Below are positions 53,514 through 63,076 of a stretch of DNA of 64,000 bases, in pieces. The notes under the pieces were generated by a model. It searched no databases, was not told the DNA's origin, and saw only the letters and a list, made by a program, of their open reading frames with translations. The DNA is from PWND01 sp964614525 (GTDB lineage Bacteria > Bacteroidota > Bacteroidia > Bacteroidales > UBA7960). Numbering within the stretch: position 1 is the stretch's first letter; each line of letters starts with the position of its first letter. The DNA lies in the NCBI GenBank assembly GCA_964614525.1, contig CAZTPA010000004.1, positions 18,745-82,744 of the forward strand, written 5' to 3'. Position numbers and translations under genes: made by a program.

Positions 53514-55952
53514 TTATCTCTTCTTAAGAGCATTAGCTAATTTCGCATTTTCTTTTTTTAATGTAGCAATCTCTTTTTTTAGCGTACTAATTTCTTCTTC
53601 CAGTTGTTGGTTTTTCTTAGAATAGTTTTCATATGCAGCCTTGCTGTCCGTTACGTCATTAGCGATTTTAAATATTTTAACCACATTACCTTCATTATCA
53701 AAAATAGGCGCATAAGTTTCCATTAGATGATATATTTTACCATTTAAGTTAAGCTTTGTTTGCTCTTTCTTTATAATTCCATTTTTTAAGTCATCCCAAA
53801 ATTTATTATATTCACTTTTTTGTTCTTCCGAAAACTCCATTCTGTATGCATGATGTTTGCCGATAGCTTCACTCTTGTCAATTCCAAGAAAATTGCAATA
53901 CGAATCAGAAATATTAATAACATAACCATCAAGGTCATATTCAAGTACAAAACTGGAAACGTCCAACGCATTAACAATTCCTTGAGTTTCACTGGTTTTT
54001 CTGGCCATTTCTTCCTGTGTTGCAGCCAGTTCCTCCATATTTTGTCGCATCTCTTCTTCCTGAGCTCTCATTTCCTCAGCCTGATGTTGCGATGTTTTCA
54101 AGAGTTCATTAGTTCTAAGGCTGGTTTTAATATTAGAAATCGTAGATGCAACACTTTCGCCTATTTTTTCAACAAATTCTATATGATATTTTTCAAATGT
54201 ATCAAATGATGCTATTTCAATAATTCCATAAGTTTCTTCATTTAATTTAAGAGGCACAATCAACAAGGCTTTTGGCGTCTCATGTCCCAGTCCGGAAGAA
54301 ACATTAATATATGTTGGAGGTATTTCGGTCATATAAATAGTTTTGCCCTCTTTGAAGCAAGATCCAACTAATCCTTCTCCAATTGCTACTTTTTTATCCA
54401 GAAACTTTTGTCTGTCAAATGCAAAACAGGCTGTCATTTCAAGATATTTTTCTTTAGAACCTTCAGATTCTTTAAGAATAAACAAGCCACCCTGAATCGC
54501 ACCCAGATATTGAACAATATTTTGAATTATTTTAAACGATAAGGTTTCCAAATCGCTGTTATTTATTCTCAATATTTCACCAAACTTAGCATAACCCTCA
54601 GTTGCCCAATTTCTTTTTTCATCTTCTTCTTTTCTTAAGTTCTCATCTTCTTTAGCCTTCGTAAGATTATTGCGCATTTCTAAAAGAGATTGCCCTAAAA
54701 TATCTTCATCGCTGAGAAGCTTCAGTTCAGCATTAAGTTCACCAACACCAATACTCGATGAGAATTTTGTTTTTTCTGACAGTCCATCAATGGAAGTATT
54801 TAAAGCATCACCCATTTCCTGAAATTCATCACCGGTTTGTATGTTGTAATGCATACTTTTATTGATTTTACCCTTAGATAAATCATGCAAAATTTTTGTA
54901 ATTCTTTTTATTGGTATAATGATTTTTCTTGAGATTAACCATGTTATGACTACTATGATTAGAATTCCCAATACTCCAATAATTAATGAAATTGTTAAGT
55001 CTTTATTGGCTTCTGCTGAAATAGCATTTAAAGGAACACTAATGCCAACTGTCCAATAAGAATCTATCCCTTCCAAATTAATGGGAGCAAAGCTTATATA
55101 ACTACTTGCCTGATTATATTGATCATATATTATGTCGGAAAATTTCTCTCCTGATTTGATTTTTTCTTCTAATTCGGGTATTGAATATATCTCAGGTGCT
55201 CTTGATGTAAGTGCTTCACCAAGATTATTTTCATTCGGATGTGCTACAAATAAAAGATTGTTTGATAGAACAAATGCGTAGCTGTTTTCAAACGGGGAGA
55301 TATCTAAAATAACATTTTGAAAGCGTGACAAATCAATATCAACTCCAACTAATCCAATAAATTCATTATTTGTTAGTAGTGGAATTGAAATATTGGTAGA
55401 AAGAACCTCATCTTCTTTTTTGCCTGTGTAGGAGTATGGTTCAGGATTGTTAAACAATTCATATTTGCCGGTTTTGAGATTATAATAAGTGCTGCTTTCA
55501 TCATCTCCCTCAAGGTGCCTTTCTATTTTTAATTCAAGAATTTTGCCGTTTTCCTTATACCAGCCCCATAAAATTCTCCCATGTGGTTTGTTCCATGCTG
55601 TATCAATATGATAATATTCCCAGCTTGTTGCAATAGAAATATAATCAGGATTATCTTTTAAAATCTCTTTTTGAATGTCCAGATAAATAGAATCACGAAC
55701 TTCCCTGGGATATTTATACCATGTTTTGAAGCTGTTTCTAATGTTTCGCGCAACATTAATATCCGTGTTCATCCTGTCTGTCAAAAGATTAGAAGTGTTT
55801 TCCGCTTCCAGGTTTATTATTCTTTTTGCTTCTTTTACATCTCTGTTTCTTGCATTAAAACTTATGTAACCTATGGCAAAAGCAAAAATTACTACTGTTG
55901 AAAGAATAATATAAACCTGTAGCTTTTGCTGGATATTAAAACTGCGTTTCAT
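53514..55952 (-). CDS. Membrane sensor D: dCache, HAMP, GAF, coiled coil, PAS
   Basis: 812 residues. TM1 at about 11-31, a double-Cache periplasmic domain (about 35-315) with ILWGWYKENGKI, ISIPLLTNNEFIGLVGVDIDL and FSDIIYDQYNQASSYISFAPI, then TM2 near 320-340. HAMP and a second HAMP-like unit LSDEDILGQSLLEMRNNL follow. The GAF (about 487-614) has ACFAFDRQKF and SGLGHETPKALLIVPL, and the coiled coil has EEMRAQEEEMRQNMEEL. One BdlA-type PAS (about 654-770; GKHHAYRM ... FWDDLKNG) and a terminal leucine-rich coiled coil (775-812) complete it. No output domain is visible. It pairs with sensor E upstream. The periplasmic part probably binds a small organic ligand. Confidence 0.87.
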   Translation of the reverse strand: MKRSFNIQQKLQVYIILSTVVIFAFAIGYISFNARNRDVKEAKRIINLEAENTSNLLTDRMNTDINVARNIRNSFKTWYKYPREVRDSIYLDIQKEILKDNPDYISIATSWEYYHIDTAWNKPHGRILWGWYKENGKILELKIERHLEGDDESSTYYNLKTGKYELFNNPEPYSYTGKKEDEVLSTNISIPLLTNNEFIGLVGVDIDLSRFQNVILDISPFENSYAFVLSNNLLFVAHPNENNLGEALTSRAPEIYSIPELEEKIKSGEKFSDIIYDQYNQASSYISFAPINLEGIDSYWTVGISVPLNAISAEANKDLTISLIIGVLGILIIVVITWLISRKIIIPIKRITKILHDLSKGKINKSMHYNIQTGDEFQEMGDALNTSIDGLSEKTKFSSSIGVGELNAELKLLSDEDILGQSLLEMRNNLTKAKEDENLRKEEDEKRNWATEGYAKFGEILRINNSDLETLSFKIIQNIVQYLGAIQGGLFILKESEGSKEKYLEMTACFAFDRQKFLDKKVAIGEGLVGSCFKEGKTIYMTEIPPTYINVSSGLGHETPKALLIVPLKLNEETYGIIEIASFDTFEKYHIEFVEKIGESVASTISNIKTSLRTNELLKTSQHQAEEMRAQEEEMRQNMEELAATQEEMARKTSETQGIVNALDVSSFVLEYDLDGYVINISDSYCNFLGIDKSEAIGKHHAYRMEFSEEQKSEYNKFWDDLKNGIIKKEQTKLNLNGKIYHLMETYAPIFDNEGNVVKIFKIANDVTDSKAAYENYSKKNQQLEEEISTLKKEIATLKKENAKLANALKKR

Positions 55953-56263
55953 CTTTTAGTAATGTTTTATAAAGAAAATGCTTAAAGTCAGTTTTTTAAC
56001 CGACTCTTGCAAGATGTTATTTGTAATTATTTTTATAGTACTAATGAACAGCTACGAATATACAAAACTTTTTATTTGCAAATCACATATTATAAACAAT
56101 GCTTAATAAAAAAATCAAAAAAATTGCTTGTATTATTTTATTCTAAGTTGAATTTGTTTTAGTAAGCAAATTACCGGAGAGCAAAACAGCCTGAGCATTA
56201 TGTGGTAATGCTCAGGCTGTTAACGATTATAATACAAATATGTATTTAAAAATTCGCTTAATT
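55953..56263. other. Intergenic region between sensors D and E (311 bp)
   Basis: It contains the strong 16-bp-stem terminator of sensor E at 56185-56221. The rest (55953-56184) must include the start region of sensor D but shows no clean promoter match, coding frame or RNA gene to me. Confidence 0.5.
56185..56221 (-). terminator. Strong hairpin terminator after sensor E
   Basis: Perfect 16-bp arms AACAGCCTGAGCATTA (56185-56200) and TAATGCTCAGGCTGTT (56206-56221) with a 5-nt loop. On the minus strand a short TTTT follows the stem. It lies 42 bp past the sensor E stop. Confidence 0.8.
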
Positions 56264-58690
56264 TTATTTTTTCTTATTGCGGTTTTGTATACGTTTTATT
56301 TCTTCTTCAAGCTTTTCTTTATCATTAATACATGCATTGAGTTGATCATTCAGTTCTTTGTATTGTTTTTGATGTTTTTCTGCCTGGATTTTTGCTTCGG
56401 TAATATCATTGGCAATTTTAAATATTTTTACCGGATTTCCTTCTTCATCATAGATAGGAGTGTAGGTTTCTGCAAGGTAATAAGTTTTGCCGTTTACGTT
56501 GAGCTTAACGGTTTGTCTTTGAGTTTTTCCATTAATTAAGTCGTTCCAAAAGTCATCATAATTTTGTTTTTGCTCATCGCTGAAGTCCATATCCTTACTA
56601 TGATGACTGTTAAGTGCTTGTTCTTCGGTTATGTTAAGCAATTTAAGGAATGAATTACTGATATTGATGACTTTACCGCTCAAGTCGTATTCTGCAATAT
56701 AACTTGAAACATTCAAAGCATTGAAAACACCTTCCATTTCATTGGTTTTGCGGCCCATTTCTTCCTGGGTTGCAGCAAGTTCTTCCATGTTTTGGCGCAT
56801 TTCTTCTTCCTGAGCTTTCATCTCTTCAGCTTGATGCTGAGATTGTTCGAGAAGTTGTGTTGTTCTTGCGGCAATTTTTGCATTAGAAATAGTAGAAGCT
56901 ATACTTTCAGCAACTTTTTCAATAAACTCAATTTGATATTCTTCGAATTTGTTAAAAGAAGCTATTTCCAGTATTCCATTAATAACATCATTAGATTTCA
57001 ACGGAACAATCAATAGTGAGTTTGGATTTTCTTCACCTAGTCCGGATGCTATTTTTGTATAAGTTTCCGGAATATCTGTAAGATAGATTGGCTTTTTTTC
57101 CAGATAACATGCACCAACAAGACCTTCTCCAATCTTAATCTTTTTGTTAATAAACTTCTGCCTGTCATAAGCATAGCAGGCCTTCAAGTCAAGATAAATA
57201 TCCTGAGGGTTTGAATCTTCGAGTACAAATATTCCACCCTGATTTGCTTCGAGGTAATTAATAAGGTTTTGGATAATATTAAAGCTCAGCTTTTCTATAT
57301 TATCATGGTTAAGTCTGAGTATATCATTGAATTTAGCTAAACCTCTGTTTATCCAATTTCTTTTTTCTTCTTCAATTTTTCTTAGCTTTTCTTCTTCTCG
57401 TGCTTTTTTAAGATGATTCTGCATTTCCTGAAGAGCCTGTCCCAATTTATCTTCATTGCTAAGCAACTTTACTTCACAGTCCATATCTCCCTGTCCTATG
57501 CTTGTTGCAAACTCAGCTTTATTAATAAGACCGTCTATTGAAACATTAAAAGCATTTCCCATTTCTTCAAGCTCATCACCGGTTTTTATGTTCAATTTCA
57601 TAGACTCATCTATCTTGCCTGAAGCTATTTTGTTCATTATTTGAGTTACCTTATGAATAGGATTGGATATTTTTCTTGAAATAATGCTTATTACAATAGC
57701 AATTAAAATTATACCGATTAAGCCAATCAGTAGTGAAATTATAAGGCTTCTCAAAGCAGCTGCCCTTATTTCATCGTTAGGTACAGCTATACCAATTGAC
57801 CATGGGGTTCCTGTTTTTCCTATTTTTATTGGTGAAAAAGTATAATAATATGTTTTATCATTTTCAGTGCTGCTTTCAAAACTAAATTGCTCACCATTTT
57901 GTATTTTTTCGAGAATATTATGTTCGTATACATCCTCCGGGATGTGATTATCTATTGATTGCTCCAAAAGTCCCGAATTCGGATGTGCTGCATAATTTCC
58001 ATTGTAAGAAATGATAAATGCATAACTTCCTTCATATGGCCTTATGTTATTTACAATTTCCTGCAAACTTTCCAAAGTAATATCCAGTCCTACCAATCCT
58101 ATATATTCTCCATCATCAAACATTGGTACTGTGAGGGTAGACATCAGATATGCGGTAATTCCTTCGGTTGCGATTCTGTCGAGATATGGTTCCCAGATTG
58201 TTTCTTTTCCTGCAGCCTTTGCTGCACCATATAGATCAGGATCTCCATCAAGGCTTCTTTCTAATTCCTGATATTGAATTTCGCCGTTCTCTCTGTAAAA
58301 ATATGATAAATGCCTGCCATATGGCAAATCCCAGTCGGGCAAATAATAAGAATACTCCCAACTATCCCATAATGCATGAAAATGAGGGTTGTTTCTATAA
58401 ATTTCAAAGTAGATTTTATTAAATAATTCTTTCCACTCTTCAACTTCCATGTCTTTATGAACATGAAAGGCTTGTGCGAGAGTCCTTATCACAGCAAAAT
58501 CCTGGTTAAAAATATTTTTTACCGACTCTGCATTTTTAGCAGAATGGCTATCAATTAAAAGTTTTGTTTCTCGTAAAGAGGATTTGTGCGACTGCCAACT
58601 TATATAGCCTATTGAAACAATGAAAATAATCAGTGTTGTGATTAAAACGTAAAATTGAATCTTCTGCTGAATATTTAATCTTATTTTCAT
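56264..58690 (-). CDS. Membrane sensor E: dCache, HAMP, GAF, coiled coil, PAS
   Basis: 808 residues, colinear with sensor D. TM1 about 11-31, double Cache (about 35-315) with LTVPMFDDGEYIGLVGLDITLESLQ and YAFIISYNGNYAAHPN, TM2 near 320-342, HAMP, the second HAMP-like unit LSNEDKLGQALQEMQNHL, GAF about 483-610 (ACYAYDRQKF, SGLGEENPNSLLIVPL), coiled coil EEMKAQEEEMRQNMEEL, one BdlA-type PAS (about 653-767) and a terminal coiled coil ending RNKKK. It lacks any recognised output domain. It and sensor D look like a recent duplication. A strong terminator after E means D probably has its own promoter. Confidence 0.87.
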   Translation of the reverse strand: MKIRLNIQQKIQFYVLITTLIIFIVSIGYISWQSHKSSLRETKLLIDSHSAKNAESVKNIFNQDFAVIRTLAQAFHVHKDMEVEEWKELFNKIYFEIYRNNPHFHALWDSWEYSYYLPDWDLPYGRHLSYFYRENGEIQYQELERSLDGDPDLYGAAKAAGKETIWEPYLDRIATEGITAYLMSTLTVPMFDDGEYIGLVGLDITLESLQEIVNNIRPYEGSYAFIISYNGNYAAHPNSGLLEQSIDNHIPEDVYEHNILEKIQNGEQFSFESSTENDKTYYYTFSPIKIGKTGTPWSIGIAVPNDEIRAAALRSLIISLLIGLIGIILIAIVISIISRKISNPIHKVTQIMNKIASGKIDESMKLNIKTGDELEEMGNAFNVSIDGLINKAEFATSIGQGDMDCEVKLLSNEDKLGQALQEMQNHLKKAREEEKLRKIEEEKRNWINRGLAKFNDILRLNHDNIEKLSFNIIQNLINYLEANQGGIFVLEDSNPQDIYLDLKACYAYDRQKFINKKIKIGEGLVGACYLEKKPIYLTDIPETYTKIASGLGEENPNSLLIVPLKSNDVINGILEIASFNKFEEYQIEFIEKVAESIASTISNAKIAARTTQLLEQSQHQAEEMKAQEEEMRQNMEELAATQEEMGRKTNEMEGVFNALNVSSYIAEYDLSGKVINISNSFLKLLNITEEQALNSHHSKDMDFSDEQKQNYDDFWNDLINGKTQRQTVKLNVNGKTYYLAETYTPIYDEEGNPVKIFKIANDITEAKIQAEKHQKQYKELNDQLNACINDKEKLEEEIKRIQNRNKKK

Positions 58691-59026
58691 AGTATTATGT
58701 CTTTGGATAGTTTATTAAAATCCATTTATTTTTTAATCAACTGTATAAATATTTGCTCATTTTTTATAATGAAAAAAACACTTAATTAGTTTAGAAATGC
58801 CGGTTTTACTATAATATTAAAGGTTATACAAATAATAACACACTATTACATAGTTGATTTTCTATCATATGTTGTGTAAATGTATGAAAAAACTTATGTT
58901 TTTTTCAAGATATTTTATATGTTCTTTTTTGCAATTGAGGTTAAAAACAACTGCTTAAAAGATAAAAAACAGTCTGATAGTCCTGATTTTATTTAGATTG
59001 AGAGGTGTTAAATATTGCTTTGTTTT
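58691..59026. other. Intergenic region upstream of sensor E (336 bp)
   Basis: Very AT-rich. It must carry the sensor E promoter and the 3' end of the class IV aminotransferase transcript, but I found no exact promoter pair, hairpin terminator, RNA gene or coding frame. Confidence 0.4.
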
Positions 59027-59872
59027 TTAAGGTAACAGTTTGTCGTTAAGTTTTTTTAACAAAAATGATGACACAGAGTTGTCATACTGATTTCTATTAC
59101 AGTTTTTTACCCAGTTTATTCCGGTAATAGCATTAGTTAAGAATATCTCATCTGCATCATTTAATTCAGAAAACTGTATTGTTCTCACATTCATATTAAA
59201 ACCTGCTTTTTCGGCAAGTTCAATAATGACATTTCTCATCGTTCCGTCAACACACCCATCTTCAATCCTGCAGGTGTGAATAGATTTTCCATTCACAAGA
59301 AAAATATTTGAAGAAGTAGCTTCAAGTATATTATTGTCCTGATTTAAAAGTAAGCAGTCGTCAAAATCATTATTCAAGGCATAAACTGATGCTAAAACAT
59401 AAATTAATGCATTGCATGTTTTCAGGCTACTAATGAGATTGTAATTTTTATATATTTCCCGGTATATTCCAAGGTTTATTCCATTCTCATTTAATTCAAA
59501 ACGGGAGTTTTCAAGGGGCATGCTTTCTATAAGAAATAAGGCTTTATCAGATAAGGGTTTATAAAATCCGTCATTGTTTCTAAATAAAGAAAAACGAACT
59601 CTCGCAGCATTTTGTTGATTGTTTTTTTCTGTAAGATCAAGAATTTGTTTGCAGAAATATTTTTGTGAGAACTCCTGCGATAGTTTTATTTTTAGTATAG
59701 AAGCGCTTTTTATTAGCCTTTTATAATGATTTTCTACATTAATTATTTTACCATTTGCAATTCTAATACTTTCAAAAATCCCGTCACCATACCTGAAAGA
59801 TCTGTTGTTTACAGGTATTATTTTGCCATTATCCCGGATTATCTCAGCATTATAATTAACAAAATTGCTCAT
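59027..59872 (-). CDS. Class IV PLP aminotransferase / aminodeoxychorismate-lyase-like
   Basis: 281 residues of fold-type IV. The N-terminal RSFRYGDGIFESIRI is the usual signature, the Schiff-base lysine lies in LISSLKTCNALIYVLAS, and EATSSNIFLV and DGTMRNVIIELAEKAGF give the cofactor-phosphate and substrate loops. It could be 4-amino-4-deoxychorismate lyase (PabC) or a branched-chain or D-amino-acid aminotransferase. The length and the ATSSNIF-DG-R pattern do not decide among these. It lies 5 bp downstream of the rhomboid gene and is co-transcribed with it. Confidence 0.82.
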   Translation of the reverse strand: MSNFVNYNAEIIRDNGKIIPVNNRSFRYGDGIFESIRIANGKIINVENHYKRLIKSASILKIKLSQEFSQKYFCKQILDLTEKNNQQNAARVRFSLFRNNDGFYKPLSDKALFLIESMPLENSRFELNENGINLGIYREIYKNYNLISSLKTCNALIYVLASVYALNNDFDDCLLLNQDNNILEATSSNIFLVNGKSIHTCRIEDGCVDGTMRNVIIELAEKAGFNMNVRTIQFSELNDADEIFLTNAITGINWVKNCNRNQYDNSVSSFLLKKLNDKLLP

Positions 59873-59877
59873 ACATT

Positions 59878-60489
59878 TTAGTTGAATATTTTAAGAAAAA
59901 ACTCACTAAAAAATGCCGGCCTAAGAGCTATTGTAAAGAGAATTCCATAAACTGCTCCCCAAAAGTGTGCATCATGACCTACATTGTCTTTTGCTTTTTT
60001 TGCCATATAAGCTGAATAAGCAAGATAAAGAATTCCAAAAATAAACGCAGGAATAGGTATTGGCAATAAAAGTAATATTATTTCTCCTTGCGGATACATA
60101 ATGATGCTGGAAAACAACACAGCAGAAACAGCACCACTTGCTCCAACGGCATTGTACCAATGATTGTGTTTGTGTCTTACGAAAGAAAATATAACTGAGA
60201 ATACTACACCTCCTATATAAAGTAGCAGAAAATATAATAGAGAGTTTGATTCAAAATAATGCTTAAATATTTCCTCCACTAAAGAGCCAAAGGAATATAA
60301 TACAAACATATTTATAAGCAAATGGCCCCAGTCGGCATGAAGCAATGAATAAGACAGAAATCGGTACCACTCCTTTCTATGTAAAACCATGTATGGATTA
60401 AATTTCATCTTATTGAAAATGCTTTCATCTCTGAAAGCAAGGAAAGAAGTTATGGCTGTAATTATAATGATAAAAATTGTTGTACTCAT
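59878..60489 (-). CDS. Rhomboid-family intramembrane serine protease (six-helix)
   Basis: 203 residues, hydrophobic, with about six helices. HADWGHLLINMFVLYSFG is the conserved loop-1/helix-2 motif, the catalytic Ser is in NAVGASGAVSAVLF, and the partner His is in DAHFWGAVYGILF. It should cleave transmembrane substrates in the inner membrane. An exact TAACTTTG box lies 17 bp upstream of the start on the minus strand. The class IV aminotransferase gene follows after 5 bp. No substrate is suggested by the neighbours. Confidence 0.9.
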   Translation of the reverse strand: MSTTIFIIIITAITSFLAFRDESIFNKMKFNPYMVLHRKEWYRFLSYSLLHADWGHLLINMFVLYSFGSLVEEIFKHYFESNSLLYFLLLYIGGVVFSVIFSFVRHKHNHWYNAVGASGAVSAVLFSSIIMYPQGEIILLLLPIPIPAFIFGILYLAYSAYMAKKAKDNVGHDAHFWGAVYGILFTIALRPAFFSEFFLKIFN

Positions 60490-60505
60490 ATAAATTTGTT
60501 TTTTG

Positions 60506-60513
60506 CAAAGTTA
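60506..60513 (-). promoter_or_regulatory. Candidate -7 element of the rhomboid-aminotransferase unit
   Basis: On the minus strand TAACTTTG matches TAnnTTTG exactly and lies 17 bp from the start codon at 60489, implying a very short leader. No TTTG is seen at the expected -33 distance. Confidence 0.33.
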
Positions 60514-60600
60514 AATTTATTTACGATTTTTGACAGTAAGATATTGCACGTATTCATTATATAAGTTTCTTCAAAACCAAGAATTTTAAAATAAAAAAAT

Positions 60601-61248
60601 ATGCAAAACGGACAAGAAGTGATTTTTTGGGATTGGAACGGAACACTGCTAAATGATGTTGATATATGCATAGAGGCTATGAATATGCTTTTAAACAGAA
60701 GAGGGATGAGTGTTCTTGATGCGAAACATTATAAAGATGTTTTTACTTTTCCGGTTATGGATTATTACAGGAAACTGGGATTTGATTTTGAAAAAGAAGC
60801 CTTTGAAATTCCGGCAATAGAATTTATTGATGAATATAAGTGCCGCTTGGCAAATGCAATGCTTTTTGATGATGTTTTTGATACTTTACAATATTTCCAT
60901 AAAAAAGGATACAGGCAGTTTGTTGTGTCTGCGATGGAGAATGAAGCTCTTGCTACAAGTATTGAGGAAAGAGGGATCTCTCATTTCTTTGAGAAAATTG
61001 TTGGCCTTAGTGATGATTATGCTCATGGAAAGCTTCATCTTGCTGAAGAATTAATTAGAATCATTGATGTGCCTTCAGATCGCATATTAATGATAGGAGA
61101 TACCCTTCATGATTATGAAATTTCCAAAGGATTGGGAGTTGGGATTTTTCTCATAGACAGAGGACATCAGTCAAGAGAAAGATTAATGGAAACGAAGGCA
61201 AAGGTTTTAAGAAACTTGAGCTCATTAATGGAAATTGAGCAGATATAA
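60601..61248 (+). CDS. HAD-superfamily phosphatase (phosphoglycolate-phosphatase-like)
   Basis: 215 residues. The nucleophile motif is VIFWDWNGTLLND (D11 with N13 in place of the usual second Asp). The cap is helical (about 16-80), motif II is FVVSAMENE, the Lys region is around HFFEKIVGLSDDYAHGK, and motif IV is ILMIGDTLHDYEISKGLG. The DWNGT variant recurs in a subgroup of bacterial HAD proteins, so it need not mean inactivity. The substrate is unknown. The gene is transcribed alone and ends at a bidirectional terminator shared with ctpA. Confidence 0.88.
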   Translation: MQNGQEVIFWDWNGTLLNDVDICIEAMNMLLNRRGMSVLDAKHYKDVFTFPVMDYYRKLGFDFEKEAFEIPAIEFIDEYKCRLANAMLFDDVFDTLQYFHKKGYRQFVVSAMENEALATSIEERGISHFFEKIVGLSDDYAHGKLHLAEELIRIIDVPSDRILMIGDTLHDYEISKGLGVGIFLIDRGHQSRERLMETKAKVLRNLSSLMEIEQI

Positions 61249-61256
61249 TTAAAAAA

Positions 61257-61292
61257 AGAGCCGATAAATATTTTTTATATTCATCGGCTCTT
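61257..61292. terminator. Bidirectional terminator between the HAD and ctpA genes
   Basis: Arms AAGAGCCGAT (61257-61266) and ATCGGCTCTT (61283-61292) pair perfectly, with partly paired AT bases in the loop. An A tract precedes the stem and a short T tract follows it, serving the two convergent genes. Confidence 0.78.
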
Positions 61293-61330
61293 CTGTTCAA
61301 TCTCTGTTATGAATTATTAGTTGTAGGCTA

Positions 61331-62935
61331 TTAATATTTAATACCCAATTTTGTGAAGGTATCATCTTCAATTAGCTTAATAGCTTTATTATAAGCATCA
61401 TCTTTTTGCAAATTAATGCGAATATATGTTGCAAAATCCCAAATACTTCTGGCGATAAGAGCTTTCAATTGATGCATAAGGTATTCATCTTCAATCTCGG
61501 CTTTATCATCAGGTATTTCAATATCTTTTTCTTTCACGTAATCTATAAATGTTGACATCAGTTTTTTATCAACTTTAAAAGAACTGAGGAATTTTTCCAC
61601 ATCAGGATATTCTTCATTAAGTTTCTCTCTGTTATCATTAACATACTCAATAGAAAAAGAATTTAATACTCCTTGTCTTAATAAAGTAGAATAAAAATCA
61701 GAGATTCTGTTTGTATCAAGCGGGATAAATACATCCGGCATAATACCTCCGCCTCCGTATACTACCCTTTTTGACGGAGTAAAATATTTTAAAGAATCAG
61801 GAAATGTAATTGTCTCCGGATTGATTAGTTCTCCTTTGTCAAATCTTTCGGCAATATCTTTGTAATATTTGTCGGCACCTTCATCATAGGGCTTTTGAAT
61901 ACTTCTTCCTGTAGGTGTGTGATATTGAGCTGTAGTAAGTCTTATTGCTGATCCGTCCGGCAAATCAAACGGCCTTTGAACAAGTCCTTTTCCAAAACTT
62001 CTTCTTCCAATAACAAGACCTCTGTCCCAATCTTGCACAGCACCTGCAAGAATTTCACTTGCCGATGCACTACCTTCATTAATAAGTACTGCCAGTTTGC
62101 CGTTTTTAAAAGCACCTCTCCATGTTGACCGGAATTTTTGAGTTGGCACGGCATTGCCCTCAGTATAAACAATCAGATTATCTTTTTCAAGAAATTGATC
62201 ACTTAAGTCGATAGCAACATCAAGATATCCACCCGAATTATAATTAAGATCAAGGATAAGATGCTTCATGCCCTTTTCTTTAAGCATATCCATCGCTTCT
62301 GTAAACTCACGCATTGTTGTTCTGGAAAATCTGTTTAGCTTAACATACCCAATTTCGTCAGTGGCCATGAATGCTGCATCCAGAGAGTTGATTGGAATTT
62401 TGTCACGTGTAATTGAAAAATCAAGTAATTCCGGCTGATTTTTCCGGTAAACCTCAACCTCTACAATTGAGCCTTTTTCTCCTCTGAGCCTATCTACAAC
62501 AAATTGATTATTTAAAGAACTTCCCGTTGCATCTTCACCTTCTATCTTCACAATTTTATCACCCGGCAAAATACCTACTTTTTCCGAAGGCCCGTCAGGA
62601 ATAGGAGAAACAACAACTATTGTATCATTAATAATATTAAACTGCACCCCAATACCTTCAAAACTGCCAATCAATGGTTCATTTGCTTTCTTCAATTCTT
62701 CTGCGGATAAATAAGTTGAATGTGGGTCTAGTTCGCGCAAAACTCCTTTTATAGCATTTTCTACAAGATCAGTCTTATCAACTTCTTCAATATAAGCTAA
62801 TTCAATAATCTGAAGAGCTTTTAGCAATTTCTCAATTTCTTCATTGTTGTTTTGTGCATTTGTAAACAGCGGATTTGAAAGAATGATTATTAAAGTAAAA
62901 ATCGCAGTAACAAAAAATGATGCAAGTGATTTCAT
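61331..62935 (-). CDS. ctpA: S41-family C-terminal processing peptidase
   Basis: 534 residues. A signal anchor (about 6-27) is followed by the N-terminal helical region (LELDPHSTYLS-like RELDPHSTYLSAEEL), a PDZ domain (about 85-170: VVVSPIPDGPSEKVGILPGDKIVKIEG) and the S41 core. The catalytic Ser is in INEGSASASEILAGAVQDW and the Lys in IGRRSFGKGLVQRPF. It trims or degrades periplasmic proteins from their C-terminus. The C-terminal extension (about 400-534) is helical and of the type found in Bacteroidota members. It is monocistronic. Confidence 0.94.
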   Translation of the reverse strand: MKSLASFFVTAIFTLIIILSNPLFTNAQNNNEEIEKLLKALQIIELAYIEEVDKTDLVENAIKGVLRELDPHSTYLSAEELKKANEPLIGSFEGIGVQFNIINDTIVVVSPIPDGPSEKVGILPGDKIVKIEGEDATGSSLNNQFVVDRLRGEKGSIVEVEVYRKNQPELLDFSITRDKIPINSLDAAFMATDEIGYVKLNRFSRTTMREFTEAMDMLKEKGMKHLILDLNYNSGGYLDVAIDLSDQFLEKDNLIVYTEGNAVPTQKFRSTWRGAFKNGKLAVLINEGSASASEILAGAVQDWDRGLVIGRRSFGKGLVQRPFDLPDGSAIRLTTAQYHTPTGRSIQKPYDEGADKYYKDIAERFDKGELINPETITFPDSLKYFTPSKRVVYGGGGIMPDVFIPLDTNRISDFYSTLLRQGVLNSFSIEYVNDNREKLNEEYPDVEKFLSSFKVDKKLMSTFIDYVKEKDIEIPDDKAEIEDEYLMHQLKALIARSIWDFATYIRINLQKDDAYNKAIKLIEDDTFTKLGIKY

Positions 62936-63076
62936 TATATTTGTATTTTATTTATGATTATTTTGAAAATGCAATAGAAAGATTTATAAAAAAAGTCTTT
63001 CTAAATATATTTTAAAAATTATGTGAGCCTGTAAAATACAAAAATAGTTATAATGACAGGAAGTCTTTGGATTTAA

